From contig JAWQFJ010001269.1 of the NCBI GenBank assembly GCA_034096865.1, positions 169,122 to 233,121 on the forward strand: a DNA stretch of 64,000 nt, given 5' to 3'. Both the position numbers and the translations under genes were made by a program. Shown piece after piece: positions 45,201 to 57,329 of this stretch; the stretch's first letter is position 1, and the number at the start of each line of letters is the position of its first letter. The notes beneath the pieces are model-generated. The model searched no databases, was not told where the DNA came from, and saw only the letters and a list, made by a program, of their open reading frames with translations. The DNA comes from Theodoxus fluviatilis (lineage: Eukaryota > Mollusca > Gastropoda > Cycloneritida > Neritidae).

Positions 45201-46219
45201 CAGATACAGAGACTGCAATAGCCTTGTAACAGCAGCAACTAGTGGGCAGATACAGAGACTGCAATAGCATTCTAACTGCAGCAACTAGTGGGCAGATACA
45301 GAGACTGCAATAGCCTTGTAACAGCAGCAACTAGAGGGCAGATACAGAGACTGCAATGGCCTTCTAACTGCAGCAACTAGTGGGCAGATACAGAGACTGC
45401 AATAGCATTCTAACTGCAGCAACTAGTGGGCAGATACAGAGACTGCAATGGCCTTCTAACTGCAGCAACTAGTGGGCAGATACAGACTGCAATGGCCTTC
45501 TAACTGCAGCAACTAGTGGGCAGATACAGAGACTGCAATAGCATTCTAACTGCAGCAACTAGTGGGCAGATACAGAGACTGCAATAGCATTCTAACTGCA
45601 GCAACTAGTGGGCAGATACAGAGGCAATGGCCTCAAAACTGCAGCAACTAGTGGGCAGATACTGAGACTGCAATAGCCTTCTAACTGCAGCAACTAGTGG
45701 GCAGATACAGAGACTGCAATAGCCTTCTAACTGCAGCAACTAGTGGGCAGATACAGAGACTGCAATAGCCTTCTAACTGCAGCAAGTAGAGGGCAGATAC
45801 AGAGACTGCAATAGCCTTCTAACTGCAGCAACTAGTGGGCAGATACAGAGACTGCAATAGCATTCTAACTGCAGCAACTAGTGGGCAGATACAGAGACTG
45901 CAATAGCATTCTAACTGCAGCAACTAGTGGGCAGATACAGAGACTGCAATAGCCTTCTAACTGCAGCAACTAGTGGGCAGATACAGAGACTGCAATAGCC
46001 TTCTAACTGCAGCAAGTAGAGGGCAGATACAGAGACTGCAACAGCCTTCTAACTGCAGCAACTAATGGGCAGATACAGAGACTGCAATAGCCTTCTAACT
46101 GCAACAACTAGTGGGCAGATACAGAGACTGCAATAGCCTTCTAACTGCAGCAACTAGTGGGCAGATACAGAGACTGCAATAGCCTTCTAACTGCAGCAAC
46201 TAGTGGGCAGATACAGAGA
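42227..46219 (+). repeat. 46-bp satellite derived from reverse transcriptase coding sequence
   Basis: About 87 tandem copies of CTGCAATAGCCTTCTAACTG, CAGCAACTAGTGGGCAGATA, CAGAGA. The first copy is the coding segment for CNSLLTAATSGQIQR of RT copy 2, and the last copy runs back into LQRLQNSAARVVKR. Variants are AATAGC or AATGGC or AACAGC, CCTTC or CATTC, GGGCAG or GGCCAG, and rare short units (near 42538, 45485 and 45622). The period is 46, so the reading frame is lost in the array. Confidence 0.96.
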
Positions 46220-46604
46220 CTGCAACGTCTTCAGAACTCTGCGGCAAGAGTGGTAAAGCGACAGCCAAGATGGGCTCATGTCACTTCAATGCTCCGAGAG
46301 CTCCATTGGCTACCAGTTCGACAACGATCGGAATTTAACATTCTTTCCAGCGTTTTCAAGTGCGCTACTGATCAGGCTCCATCCTACCTCTCGGAGCTGG
46401 TAGAGTCTCATATTCCCACGAGGAATCTCCGATCCTGACACCGACGACTGCTTCGTGTCCCACAAACAAGACTGAAATACTATGGCGATAGATTATAGTG
46501 TTGTGGCACCCAGACTGTGGAACCAGCTTCCTGAGTCACTGAGGTCAGCAAAGTGTTTGGCTGCCTTCAAAACTGGCCTCAAGATTTATCTATTTCATAA
46601 TGTA
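46220..46604 (+). pseudogene. reverse transcriptase copy 2, right part
   Basis: Resumes with LQRLQNSAARVVKRQPRWAH, LRELHWLPVRQRSEFN and SYLSELVESHIPTRNLRS, then a TGA where copy 1 has Ser-Lys (46436-46438). Later a frameshift falls in the YGDR..VVAPRLWNQLPE region. With the array inside it this copy cannot encode protein. Confidence 0.88.
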
Positions 46605-46660
46605 GCGCCATGAACACATTCTGTGATGTGATATATGGCGCAAAACAAATGAAAATGCAT
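46605..46660 (+). mobile_element. 3-prime end of retrotransposon copy 2: stem-loop and tail
   Basis: GCGCCAT (46605-46611) and ATGGCGC (46635-46641) repeat the stem of copy 1, although the loop sequence between them differs. The element ends AACAAATGAAAATGCATGCATA, then TAC satellite-like sequence follows. Confidence 0.75.
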
Positions 46661-46715
46661 GCATACTATTACTACCTCCTCCACTAGCATTACTACTACT
46701 ACTACTACTACTACC

Positions 46716-47363
46716 TCAATATACAACATGAATACTGGGAGGATCCCATGGACATCCCAACTTCCATTCTTGTTGGCACGTCTAAACGTTTACCCAACAG
46801 GTGCATCAATTGATGTTCACCAACACATTCTTGCACAATCATTCACACACAATCATTCACACATTCATGCCAGACAAAGTGACAAGTCGGGTAGCAGCAA
46901 TTTTCTTTGACCAACATGATTTGTATTAAAACTTTTCCCCCATCTCTCCCGCCCCTGGGATTGAACCACGGCACAGCGCCTTGCTGCAAAGTCCAACGTC
47001 TTAGCATACTGGACCATCTCCCGCCCCTGGGATTGAACCACGGCACAGCGCCTTGCTGCAAAGTCCAACGCCTTAGCATACTGGACCATCTACACCTAAA
47101 AAAGAGGCTAGCATTAGTCTAACAGAAACTTCGGGTTGGCTTTGAACTCACGAAGGCACAAGGGGAGAGCACTGGGATGGGAGCTGCCAGGATCTTTTGT
47201 GACGTCATATATACAACATTGATACTGAGAAGATCCCATGGACATCACAACTCTCATTCTTGTTAGCACGTCTAAGCGTTTAACCAACAGGTGCATCAAT
47301 TGATGTTCACCCTCACATTCATGCCAGACAAAGTGACAAGTCGGGTACCAGCAATTTTCTACC
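46716..47363. repeat. diverged direct repeats flanking a tRNA-like pair
   Basis: 46716-46907 and 47207-47363 are diverged direct repeats (both contain GATCCCATGGACATC, CAGGTGCATCAATTGATGTT and CATGCCAGACAAAGTGACAA). The left copy has an extra CACACAATCATT duplication. Between them lies the 72-bp tandem tRNA-like pair. Confidence 0.85.
46946..47091 (-). pseudogene. tandem pair of tRNA-like sequences (72-bp period)
   Basis: Two copies 72 bp apart, differing at one base. On the minus strand each has an A-box-like TGGTCCAGTATGC and a B-box GTGGTTCAATCCC with spacing like a tRNA. The acceptor and T stems do not pair properly, so these are probably tRNA-derived SINE heads or tRNA pseudogenes and not functional tRNA genes. 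Confidence 0.5.
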
Positions 47364-47369
47364 TCCACC

Positions 47370-49262
47370 ACTAGTACTACTACTACCTCCACCACTAGTA
47401 CTACTACTATCACCACCACTAGTACTATTGCTACCTCCACCACTAGTACTACTACTACCTCCACCACTAGTACTACTACTACCTCCACCACTAGTACTAT
47501 TACTACCTCCAACACTAGTACTACTACTACCACCACCACTAGTGCTACTACTACCTCCAACACTAGTACTACTAGTATCACCACCACTAGTACTACTACT
47601 ACCTCCAACACTAGTACTACTACTACCACCATAACTAGTACTACTACTACCTCCACCACTAGTACTGCTACTACCTCCACCCCTAGTACTACTACTACCA
47701 CCACCACTAGTGCTACTACTACCACCACAACTAGTACTACTACTACCTCCACCACTAGTACTACTACTACCACCACAACTAGTACTACTACTACCTCCAT
47801 CACTAGTACTACTACTGCCTCCACCACTATTACTACAACCTCCACCACTAGTACTACCTCCACCATTAGTACTACTACTACCTCCACCACTAGTACTACT
47901 ATCTCCACCACTAGTACTACTACTACCTCCACCACTAGTACTACTACTACTACCACCACTACTAGTACTACTACTATCACCACCACTAGTACTACTACTA
48001 CCTCCACCACTAGTACTACCTCCACCACTACTACTACTACTACCACCACCATTAGTACTACTACTGCCTCCACCACTAGTACTACTACCACCACCACCAC
48101 TAGTACTACTACTACCTCCACCACTAGTAGTACTACTATCACCACCACTAGTACTACTACTACCTCCACCACTAGTACTACTACTACCTCCACCACTAGT
48201 ACTACTACTGCCTCCACCACTAGTACTACTACCTCCACCACTACTAGTACTACTATCTCCACCACTAGTACTGCTACTACCTCCACCCCTAGTACTACTA
48301 CTACCTCCACCACTAGTACTACTACTGCCTCCACCACTAGTACTACTACTACTACCTCCACCACTAGTACTGCTACTACCTCCACTACTAGTACTACTAC
48401 TACCTCCATCACTAGTACTACTACTGCCTCCACCACTAGTACTACTACCTCCACCACTACTACTACCTCCACCACTAGTACTACTACTACCTCCACCACT
48501 AGTACTACTACTACTACCTCCACCACTATACTACTATCTCCACCACTAGTACTACTACTACCTCCACCACTAGTACTACTACTACTACCACCACCACTAG
48601 TACTACTACTATCACCACCACTAGTACTACTACTGCCTCCACCACTAGTACTACTACCACCACCACTACTAGTACTACTACTACCTCCACCACTAGTACT
48701 ACTACCACCACCACTACTAGTACTACTACCACCACCACTACTAGTACTACTACCACCACCACTAGTACTACTACTATCACCACCACTAGTACTACTACTG
48801 CCTCCACCACTAGTACTACTACCACCACCACTAGTACTACTACTATCACCACCACTAGTACTACTACTATCACCACCACTAGTACTACTACTACCTCCAC
48901 CACTAGTACTACTACTACTACCACCACTACTAGTACTACTACTACCTCCACCACTAGTACTACTACTACTATCACCACCACTAGTACTACTACTACCTCC
49001 ACCACTAGTACTACTACTACTACCTCCACCACTAGTACTACTACTATCACCACCACTAGTACTACTACTGCCTCCACCACTAGTACTACTACCACCACCA
49101 CTACTAGTACTACTACTACCTCCACCACTAGTACTACTACCACCACCACTACTAGTACTACTACTACCTCCACCACTAGTACTACTACTACCTCCACTAG
49201 TACTACTACTACCACCACCACTAGTGCTACTACTACCTCCACCACTAGTACTACCACTACCT
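47370..49262. repeat. 24-bp TAC satellite, block 3
   Basis: Same family with many CTATCACCACCACTAGT, CCACCACCACTACTAGT and ACTGCCTCCACC variants. The minus-strand frames of up to 748 codons here are satellite. Confidence 0.97.
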
Positions 49263-50161
49263 TGTGATAAGTGATGGCTGACCACCTGGGAGTGGGACAC
49301 TTGGTAAATTTTGGGACTCGAGAAACAATCAGGCCCGTCTTGGTGTACGTCATACGTCATACGTCATTTCACGGAATGACGTCATTCGGGAGAGGAGATT
49401 TTGGGAGTGGAAGAGTGGAGAATTTTGGTCTTGGGCCAGTTTTGGGGAGTGGAAGGACAACTTCGAGAGATTCCGTGTTTCCTGGGGTCTTGGTCTCATG
49501 ACTCCTTGGTGCACCGAGGATTGTTGACGTGGTTAGAGGAGGCTGAACGCTTTCTACACATGGCTGACCGCTAGTCAGTCGGTACCACTCCCTGGTGGGA
49601 AACAGACATGCTCGACTACCGTCCGTTGCCTGGACGGTTGGTGGTGTTTCCATGGAAGCGGTGGAGGAAGAGAAAGCCTTCTTGCCACCAGAATGAACGA
49701 CACCGTGGTCTCTCCCTCTTGGTCCCGAAGATCTCCTGCCCAAGTCTACAGAACCAGTGATGAGTAGAAATGAAACCTGTTTCTCCCTCTGTCCCCTGTG
49801 TTTCATAAACATCGGATGAACTTTGACAAAGAATGAACTCTCTCTGATGCTAAGAACTCTGCGTACCAACATCATTGAACTCTCTCCTTTATTCGTCGTA
49901 ATGAAGATGAACAATTATCGGGCTTTTATTCATGAAGATGAACAATTATAGGGCTTTAATTAATAATTGATACTGGCTGGTCATTTTTAAATTCTGATAA
50001 TTCATGAAGAAGTACTTTAGTTTGATGTTGCATGTTTTGCCTGAAGATTCGGGTAATCCGTTTTCAATAGAAATTTGATATTCATTCCACCTCCGTGTCT
50101 TTATTGAGAGTTAGTCTATCTCTAAAATAGACAACAATGTTGTAACCCCTTTGGGTTGTAA
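49263..50161. other. unique spacer within the satellite domain
   Basis: Non-satellite sequence with TACGTCATACGTCATACGTC at 49346-49366 and a duplicated ATGAAGATGAACAATTAT (near 49902 and 49934). On the minus strand AATAAAGACACGGAGG is near 50093-50105. A 181-codon minus frame (49369-49914) has no recognisable domain and I do not call it. Confidence 0.55.
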
Positions 50162-53100
50162 CAACCTCCACCACTAGTACTACTACTACCTCCACCACTA
50201 GTACTACTACTACCTCCACCACTAGTACTACTACTACCTCCACCACTAGTACTACTACTACCTCCACCACTAGTACTACTATTATCACCACCACTAGTAC
50301 TACTACTACCTCCACCACTAGTACTACTACTACCTCCACCACTAGTACTACTACTATCACCACTACTAGTACAACTACTACCTCCACCACTAGTACTACT
50401 ACTACCTCCACCACTAGTACTACTACTACCTCCACCACTAGTACTACTACTGCCTCCACCACTAGTACTACTACCTCCACCACTACTAGTACTACTACTA
50501 CCTCCACTACTAGTACTACTACTACCTCCACCACTAGTACTACTACTACCTCCACCACTAGTACTACTACAACCTCCACCACTAGTACTACTATTATCAC
50601 CACCACTAGTACTACTACTACCTCCACCACTACTAGTACTACTACTACCACCACCACTAGTACTACTACTACCTCCACCACTAGTACTACTACCTCCACC
50701 ACTACTAGTACTACTACTACCACCACCACTAGTACTACTACTGCCTCCACCACTAGTACTACTACCTCCACCACTACTAGTACTACTACTATCACCACCA
50801 CTAGTACTACTATACCTCCACCACTAGTACTACTACTACCTCCACCACTAGTACTACTACTACCTCCACCACTAGTACTACTACTGCCTCCACCACTAGT
50901 ACTACTACCTCCACCACTAGTACTACTATTATCACCACCGCTAGTGCTACTACTACCTCCACCACTAGTACTACTACTACCTCCACCACTAGTACTACTA
51001 CTGCCTCCACCACTAGTACTACTACCTCCACCACTACTAGTACTACTACTACCACCACCACTAGTACTACTACCACCACCACTAGTACTACTACTACCTC
51101 CACCACTAGTACTACTACTACCTCCACCACTAGTACTACTACTACCTCCACCACTAGTACTACTACTACCTCCACCACTGGTACTAGTACCTCCACCACT
51201 AGTACTAGTACTACCTCCACCACTAGTACTACTACTGCCTCCAACACTAGTACTACTACTACCTCCACCACTGGTACTAGTACCTCCACCACTACTACTA
51301 CTACTACCACCACCACTAGTACTACTACTACCTCCACCACTAGTACTACTACTGCCTCCACCACTAGTACTACTACTACCTCCAACACTAGTACTACTAC
51401 TACCACCACCACTAGTGCTACTACTACCTCCAATACTAGTGCTACTACTACCTCCACCACTGGTACTACTACTGCCTCCACCACTAGTACTACTACTGCC
51501 TCCACCACTAGTACTACTACTGCCTCCACCACTAGTACTACTACTACCTCCACCACTAGTGGTACTACTACCTCCACCACTAGTGCTACTACTACCTCCA
51601 ATACTAGTACTACTACTGCCTCCACCACTAGTACTACTATTACCACCACCACTAGGACTACTACTACCTCCAATACTAGTACTACTACTACCTTCACCAC
51701 TGGTACTACTACTACCTCCACCACTAGTACTACTACTGCCTCCACCACTAGTACTACTACCTCCACCACTAGTACTACTACTACCTCCACCACTAGTACT
51801 ACTACTACCTCCACCACTAGTACTACTACTGCCTCCACCGCTAGTGCTACTACTGCCTCCACCACTAGTACTACTACTACCTCCACCACTAGTACTACTA
51901 CTACCTCCACCACTAGTACTACTACTACCTCCACCACTAGTACTACTACCTCCACCACTAGTACTACTACTACCTCCACCACTAGTACTACTACCTCCAC
52001 CACTACTACTACTCCCACCACCACTAGTACTACTACTACCACCACCACTAGTATTACTACTACCTCCACCACTAGTACTACTACTGCCTCCACCACTAGT
52101 ACTACTACTGCCTTCACCACTAGTGCTACTACTACCTCCACCACTACTACTACTGCCTCCACCACTAGTACTACTACTACCTCCACCACTACTACTACTA
52201 CCTCCACCACTAGTACTACTACTGCCTCCACCACTACTACTACTACCTCCACCACTAGTACTACTACTGCCTCCACCACTACTACTACTACCTCCACCAC
52301 TACTACTACTGCCGCCACCACTAGAACTATAATACTTCCACCACTACTACTACTACCTCCACCACTAGTACTACTACTGCCTCCACCACTACTACTACTA
52401 CCACCACCACTAGTACTACTACTACCTCCACCACTAGTACTACTACTACCACCACTAGTACTACTACTACCTCCACCACTAGTACTACTACTACCTCCAC
52501 CACTAGTACTACTACTACCTCCACCACTAGTACTACTCCTCCCACCACCACTAGTACTACTACTACTACCACCACTAGTACTACTACTACCTCCACCACT
52601 AGTACTACTACTGCCTCCACAACTAGTACTACTACTACCTCCACCACTAGTACTACTACTGCCTCCACCACTAGTACTACTACTACCACCACCACTAGTA
52701 CTACTACTACTACCACCACTAGTACTACTACTACCTCCACCACTAGTACTACTACTGCCTCCACCACTAGTACTACTACTACCTCCAGCCCTAGTACTAC
52801 TACTGCCTCCTTCACTAGTACTACTACTGCCTCCACCACTAGTACTACTACTGCCTTCACCACTAGTGCTACTACTGCCTTCACCACTAGTACTACTACC
52901 ACCACCACCACTAGTACTACTACTGCCTCCACCGCTAGTGCTACTACCACCACCACTAGTACTACTACTACCACCACTACTAGTACTACTACTACCTCCA
53001 CCACTGGTGCTACTACTGCCTCCACAACTAGAAGTACTACTACTATCACCAACACTAGTACTACTACTACATCCACCACTAGTACTACTACTACATCCAC

Positions 53101-55877
53101 CACTGGTACTACTACTGCCTCCACCACTAGTACTACTACTACCACCACTACTTGTACTACTACTACCTCCACCACTAGTACTACTACTACCTCCACCACT
53201 AGTACTACTACTACCTCAACCACTAGTGCTACTACTACCACCACTAGTACTACTACTACCACCACTACTTGTAGTACTACTACCTCCACCACTGGTGCTA
53301 CTATTGCCTCCACCACTAGTACTACTACTACCTCCACCACTAGTACTACTACTACCACCACTACTTGTACTACTACTACCTCCACCAATAGTACTACTAC
53401 TACCTCCACCACTGGTGCTACTACTGCCTCCACCACTAGAAGTACTACTACTATCACCACCACTAGTACTACTACTACCTCCACCACTAGTACTACTACT
53501 ACTACCACCTCCACCACTAGTACTACTACTACATCCACCACTGGTACTACTACTGCCTCCACCACTAGAAGTACTACTATTGCCTCCACCACTAGTACTA
53601 CTACTACCACCACTACTTGTAGTACTACTACCTCCACCACTGGTGCTACTATTGCCTCCACCACTAGTACTACTACTATCACCACCACTAGTACTACTAC
53701 TACCACCACTACTTGTACTACTACTACCTCCACCACTGGTGCTACTACTGCCTCCACCACTAGAAGTACTACTACATCCAGCACTAGTACTACTACTACG
53801 TCCACCACTGGTACTACTACTGCCTCCACCACTAGAAGTACTACTACTGCCTCCACCACTAGTACTACTACTACTACTACCTCCACCACTAGTACTACTA
53901 CTTCCTCCACCACCAGTACTACTACTACCTCCACCACTAGTACTACTACTACCTCCACCACTAGTACTACTACCTCCACCACTAGTACTACTAGTACCTC
54001 CACCACTAGTACTACTACCTCCACCACTAGTACTACTACTACCTCCACCACTAGTACTAGTACTACCTCCACCACTAGTACTACTATTATCACCACCACT
54101 AGTACTGCTACTACCTTCACCCCTAGTACTACTACTACCACCACAACTACTGCTACTACTACCACCACAACTAGTACTACTACTACGTCCATCACTATAA
54201 TTACTACTACCACCACTACTAGTACTACTACTATCACCACCACTAGTACTACTACTACTACTACCTCCACCACTAGTACTACTACCTCCACCACTACTAC
54301 TACCACTACTACACCCACCACTACTCACTACCTCCACCACTACTACTACCTCCACCACTAGAACTACTACTACTGCCTCCACCACTAGTACTACTACTAT
54401 CACCACCACTAGTACTACTACTACCTCCACCACTACTACTACTACTACCTCCACCACTAGTACTACTACTATCACCACCACTAGTACTACTACTACCTCC
54501 ACCACTACTACTACTACTACCTCCACCACTAGTACTACTACTACCTCCACCACTACTACTACTACTACCTCCACCACTAGTGCTACTAATACCTCCTCCA
54601 CTATTACTACTACTACCTCCACCACTAGTACTACTACTACCTCCACCACTACTACTACTACTACCTCCACCACTACTACTACCTCCACCACTAGTACTAC
54701 TACTACTGCCACCACCACTAGTACTACTACTATCACCACCACTAGTACTACTACTACCATCTCCACCACTAGTACTACTACTGCCTCCACCACTAGTACT
54801 ACTACTACCTCCACCACTAGTACTACTACTATCACCACCACTAGTACTACTACTACCTCCACCACTAGTACTACTACTACCTCCACCACTAGTACTACTA
54901 CTACCTCCACCACTAGTACTACTACTACCTCCACCACTAGTACTACTGCCTTCACCACTAGTACTGCTACTACCTCCACCACTAGTACTACTACCTCCAC
55001 CACTAGTACTACTACTACCTTCACCACTAGTATTACTACTACCACCACCACTAGTACTACTACTACCATCACCACCACTAGTACTACTACTACCTCCACC
55101 ACTAGTACTACTACCTCCACCACTACTACTACTTTCACCACCACTAGTACTACTACTACCTCCACCACTGGTACTACTACTGCCTCCACCACTAGTACTA
55201 CTACTACTACCACCACTACTATTACTACTACTACCTCCACCACTAGTACTACTACTATCTCCACCACTAGTACTACTACTACCTCCACCACTAGTACTAC
55301 TACTACCTCCACCACTACTACTACTACCACCACCACTAGTACTACTACTACCTCCACCACTAGTACTACTACTACCTCCACCACTAGTACTACTACTACC
55401 TCCACCACTAGTACTACTACTACCTCCACCACTAGTACTACTACTACCTCCACCACTAGTACTACTACTACCTCCACCACTAGTACTACTACTACCTCCA
55501 CCACTAGTACTACTACTACCTCCACCACTAGTACTACTACTACCTCCACCACTAGTACTACTACTACCTCCACCACTAGTACTACTACTACCTCCACCAC
55601 TAGTACTACTACTACCTCCACCACTAGTACTACTACTACCTCCACCACTAGTACTACTACTACCTCCACCACTAGTACTACTACTACCTCCACCACTAGT
55701 ACTACTACTACCTCCACCACTAGTACTACTACTACCTCCACCACTAGTACTACTACTACCTCCACCACTAGTACTACTACTACCTCCACCACTAGTACTA
55801 CTACTACCTCCACCACTAGTACTACTACTACCTCCACCACTAGTACTACTACTACCTCCACCACTAGTACTACTACT
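50162..55877. repeat. 24-bp TAC satellite, block 4
   Basis: The longest block. Composition drifts along it, with units mixing AGTGCT, CTACTTGT and AGAAGT variants around 53000-53870. The terminal 550 bp (55331-55880) is about 23 perfectly identical 24-bp units. Confidence 0.98.
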
Positions 55878-56099
55878 ACCTCCAGCACTATTTAAACCCT
55901 ACGCCTGCCAGTCCCTTACCACTTGGCCTGAAGAAGGAGTATCCCCTTTGAAAGCTCGCCTACGACTGCTCTAGAAGCCTACGACTGCTCTAGAAACGGC
56001 CCTCTTCAGGGCCAACTTTTCTCACGAGAGAATACGATTTGGTCAGACTCCGGTCATTTTTTTCTGTTTTCTTTTTTTCCAGGTTAACCTCCAGCACTA
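55878..56099 (+). mobile_element. small retroposed insert with 13-bp target duplication
   Basis: A 196-bp non-satellite insert (55891-56086) is bounded by identical 13-mers ACCTCCAGCACTA at 55878-55890 and 56087-56099, a target-site duplication of the variable length left by retroposition. It contains a duplicated CCTACGACTGCTCTAGAA and a perfect 6-bp stem with 4-base loop, GGCCCTCTTCAGGGCC, at 55998-56013, resembling the 3-prime stem-loop of replication-dependent histone mRNAs. CTGAAGA (55928) and GAAA (55950) are spaced as in a hammerhead-like core, but the intervening stem is weak. The parent element is not identified. Confidence 0.6.
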
Positions 56100-56109
56100 G
56101 TACTACTAC

Positions 56110-56411
56110 CAAAGACCCTCTACAATAAGATGGTTCATCCGGTCACTTCCGGCGAAATTAGGATCACGCGCGCCAGCAAGCGGTAGGGAAGACGTGATTA
56201 GCCGGTAAAAAACTGAAGAGACCGAGATGACGTAATAATAAAAAGTGACGTAAGACTGCTGTTTTTGAATGGTTTTCGTAGGGGAATTTCTTGATGGATT
56301 GTCTTCCTTGACTCGAGCGTCACCGTTTCCGCTTGGGGCGTCTTGGTCTCCGTCATCATGTTTTATATAGGCCGAGTGCCGGATGAACCATCTTATTGTA
56401 GAGGGTCTTTG
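56110..56411. mobile_element. 302-bp MITE with 33-bp perfect terminal inverted repeats (copy 1)
   Basis: 56110-56142 begins CAAAGACCCTCTACAATAAG and is the exact reverse complement of 56379-56411. The flanks read CTACTAC on each side, allowing a 4- or 7-bp target duplication, but the (TAC)n target makes this ambiguous. The interior has no coding frame. It contains GATGACGTAATAATAAAAAG and GTGACGTA (56226-56252), also found in the LTR at 61335. Confidence 0.88.
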
Positions 56412-56914
56412 CTACTACTACCTCCACCATTAGTACTACTACTACCTCCACCACTAGTACTACTACCTCCACCACTACTACTACCTCCACCACTAGTACT
56501 ACTACTACCTCCACCACTAGTACTACTACTACCTCCACCACTAGTACTACTGCCTTCACCACTAGTACTACTACTACCTCCACCACTAGTACTACTACTA
56601 CCTCCACCACTATTACTACTACTACCTCCACTACTAGTACTACTACTACCTCCACCACTAGTACTACTACTACCTCCACCACTAGTAGTACTACTACTAC
56701 CACCACCACTAGTAGTACTACTACCTCCACCACTAGTACTACTACTACCTCCACCACTAGTACTACTCCTACCTCCACCACTAGTACTACTACTACCTCC
56801 AGCACTATTTAAACCCTACGCCTGCCAGTCCCTTACCACTTGGCCTGAAGAAGGAGTATCCCCTTTGAAAGCTCGCCTACGACTGCTCTAGAAGCCTACG
56901 ACTGCTCTAGAAAC

Positions 56915-56930
56915 GGCCCTCTTCAGGGCC
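56915..56930 (+). other. histone-like stem-loop, second copy
   Basis: GGCCCTCTTCAGGGCC, identical to 55998-56013 and carried by the 917-bp duplication. Confidence 0.5.
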
Positions 56931-57026
56931 AACTTTTCTCACGAGAGAATACGATTTGGTCAGACTCCGGTCATTTTTTTCTGTTTTCTTTTTTTCCAGG
57001 TTAACCTCCAGCACTAGTACTACTAC

Positions 57027-57329
57027 CAAAGACCCTCTACAATAAGATGGTTCATCCGGTCACTTCCGGCGAAATTAGGATCACGCGCGCCAGCAAGCGG
57101 TAGGGTAGCGGTGATTAGCCGGTAAAAATCTGAATGGACCGAGATGACGTAATAATAAAAAGTGACGTAAGACTGCTGTTTTTGAATGGTTTTCGTAGGG
57201 GGAATTTCTTGATGGATTGTCTTCCTTGACTCGAGCGTCACCGTTTCCGCTTGGGGCGTCTTGGTCTCCGTCATCATGTTTTATATAGGCCGAGTGCCGG
57301 ATGAACCATCTTATTGTAGAGGGTCTTTG
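57027..57329. mobile_element. 303-bp MITE (copy 2, by segmental duplication)
   Basis: Same 33-bp inverted ends at 57027-57059 and 57297-57329. It arose with the 917-bp duplication, not by a separate transposition, since the flanking insert is duplicated with it. Confidence 0.88.

Noticed and set aside
46946..47091. Two functional tRNA genes on the minus strand
   Set aside because: A- and B-box-like motifs are present, but the acceptor and T stems do not pair well. A tRNA-derived repeat is more likely.
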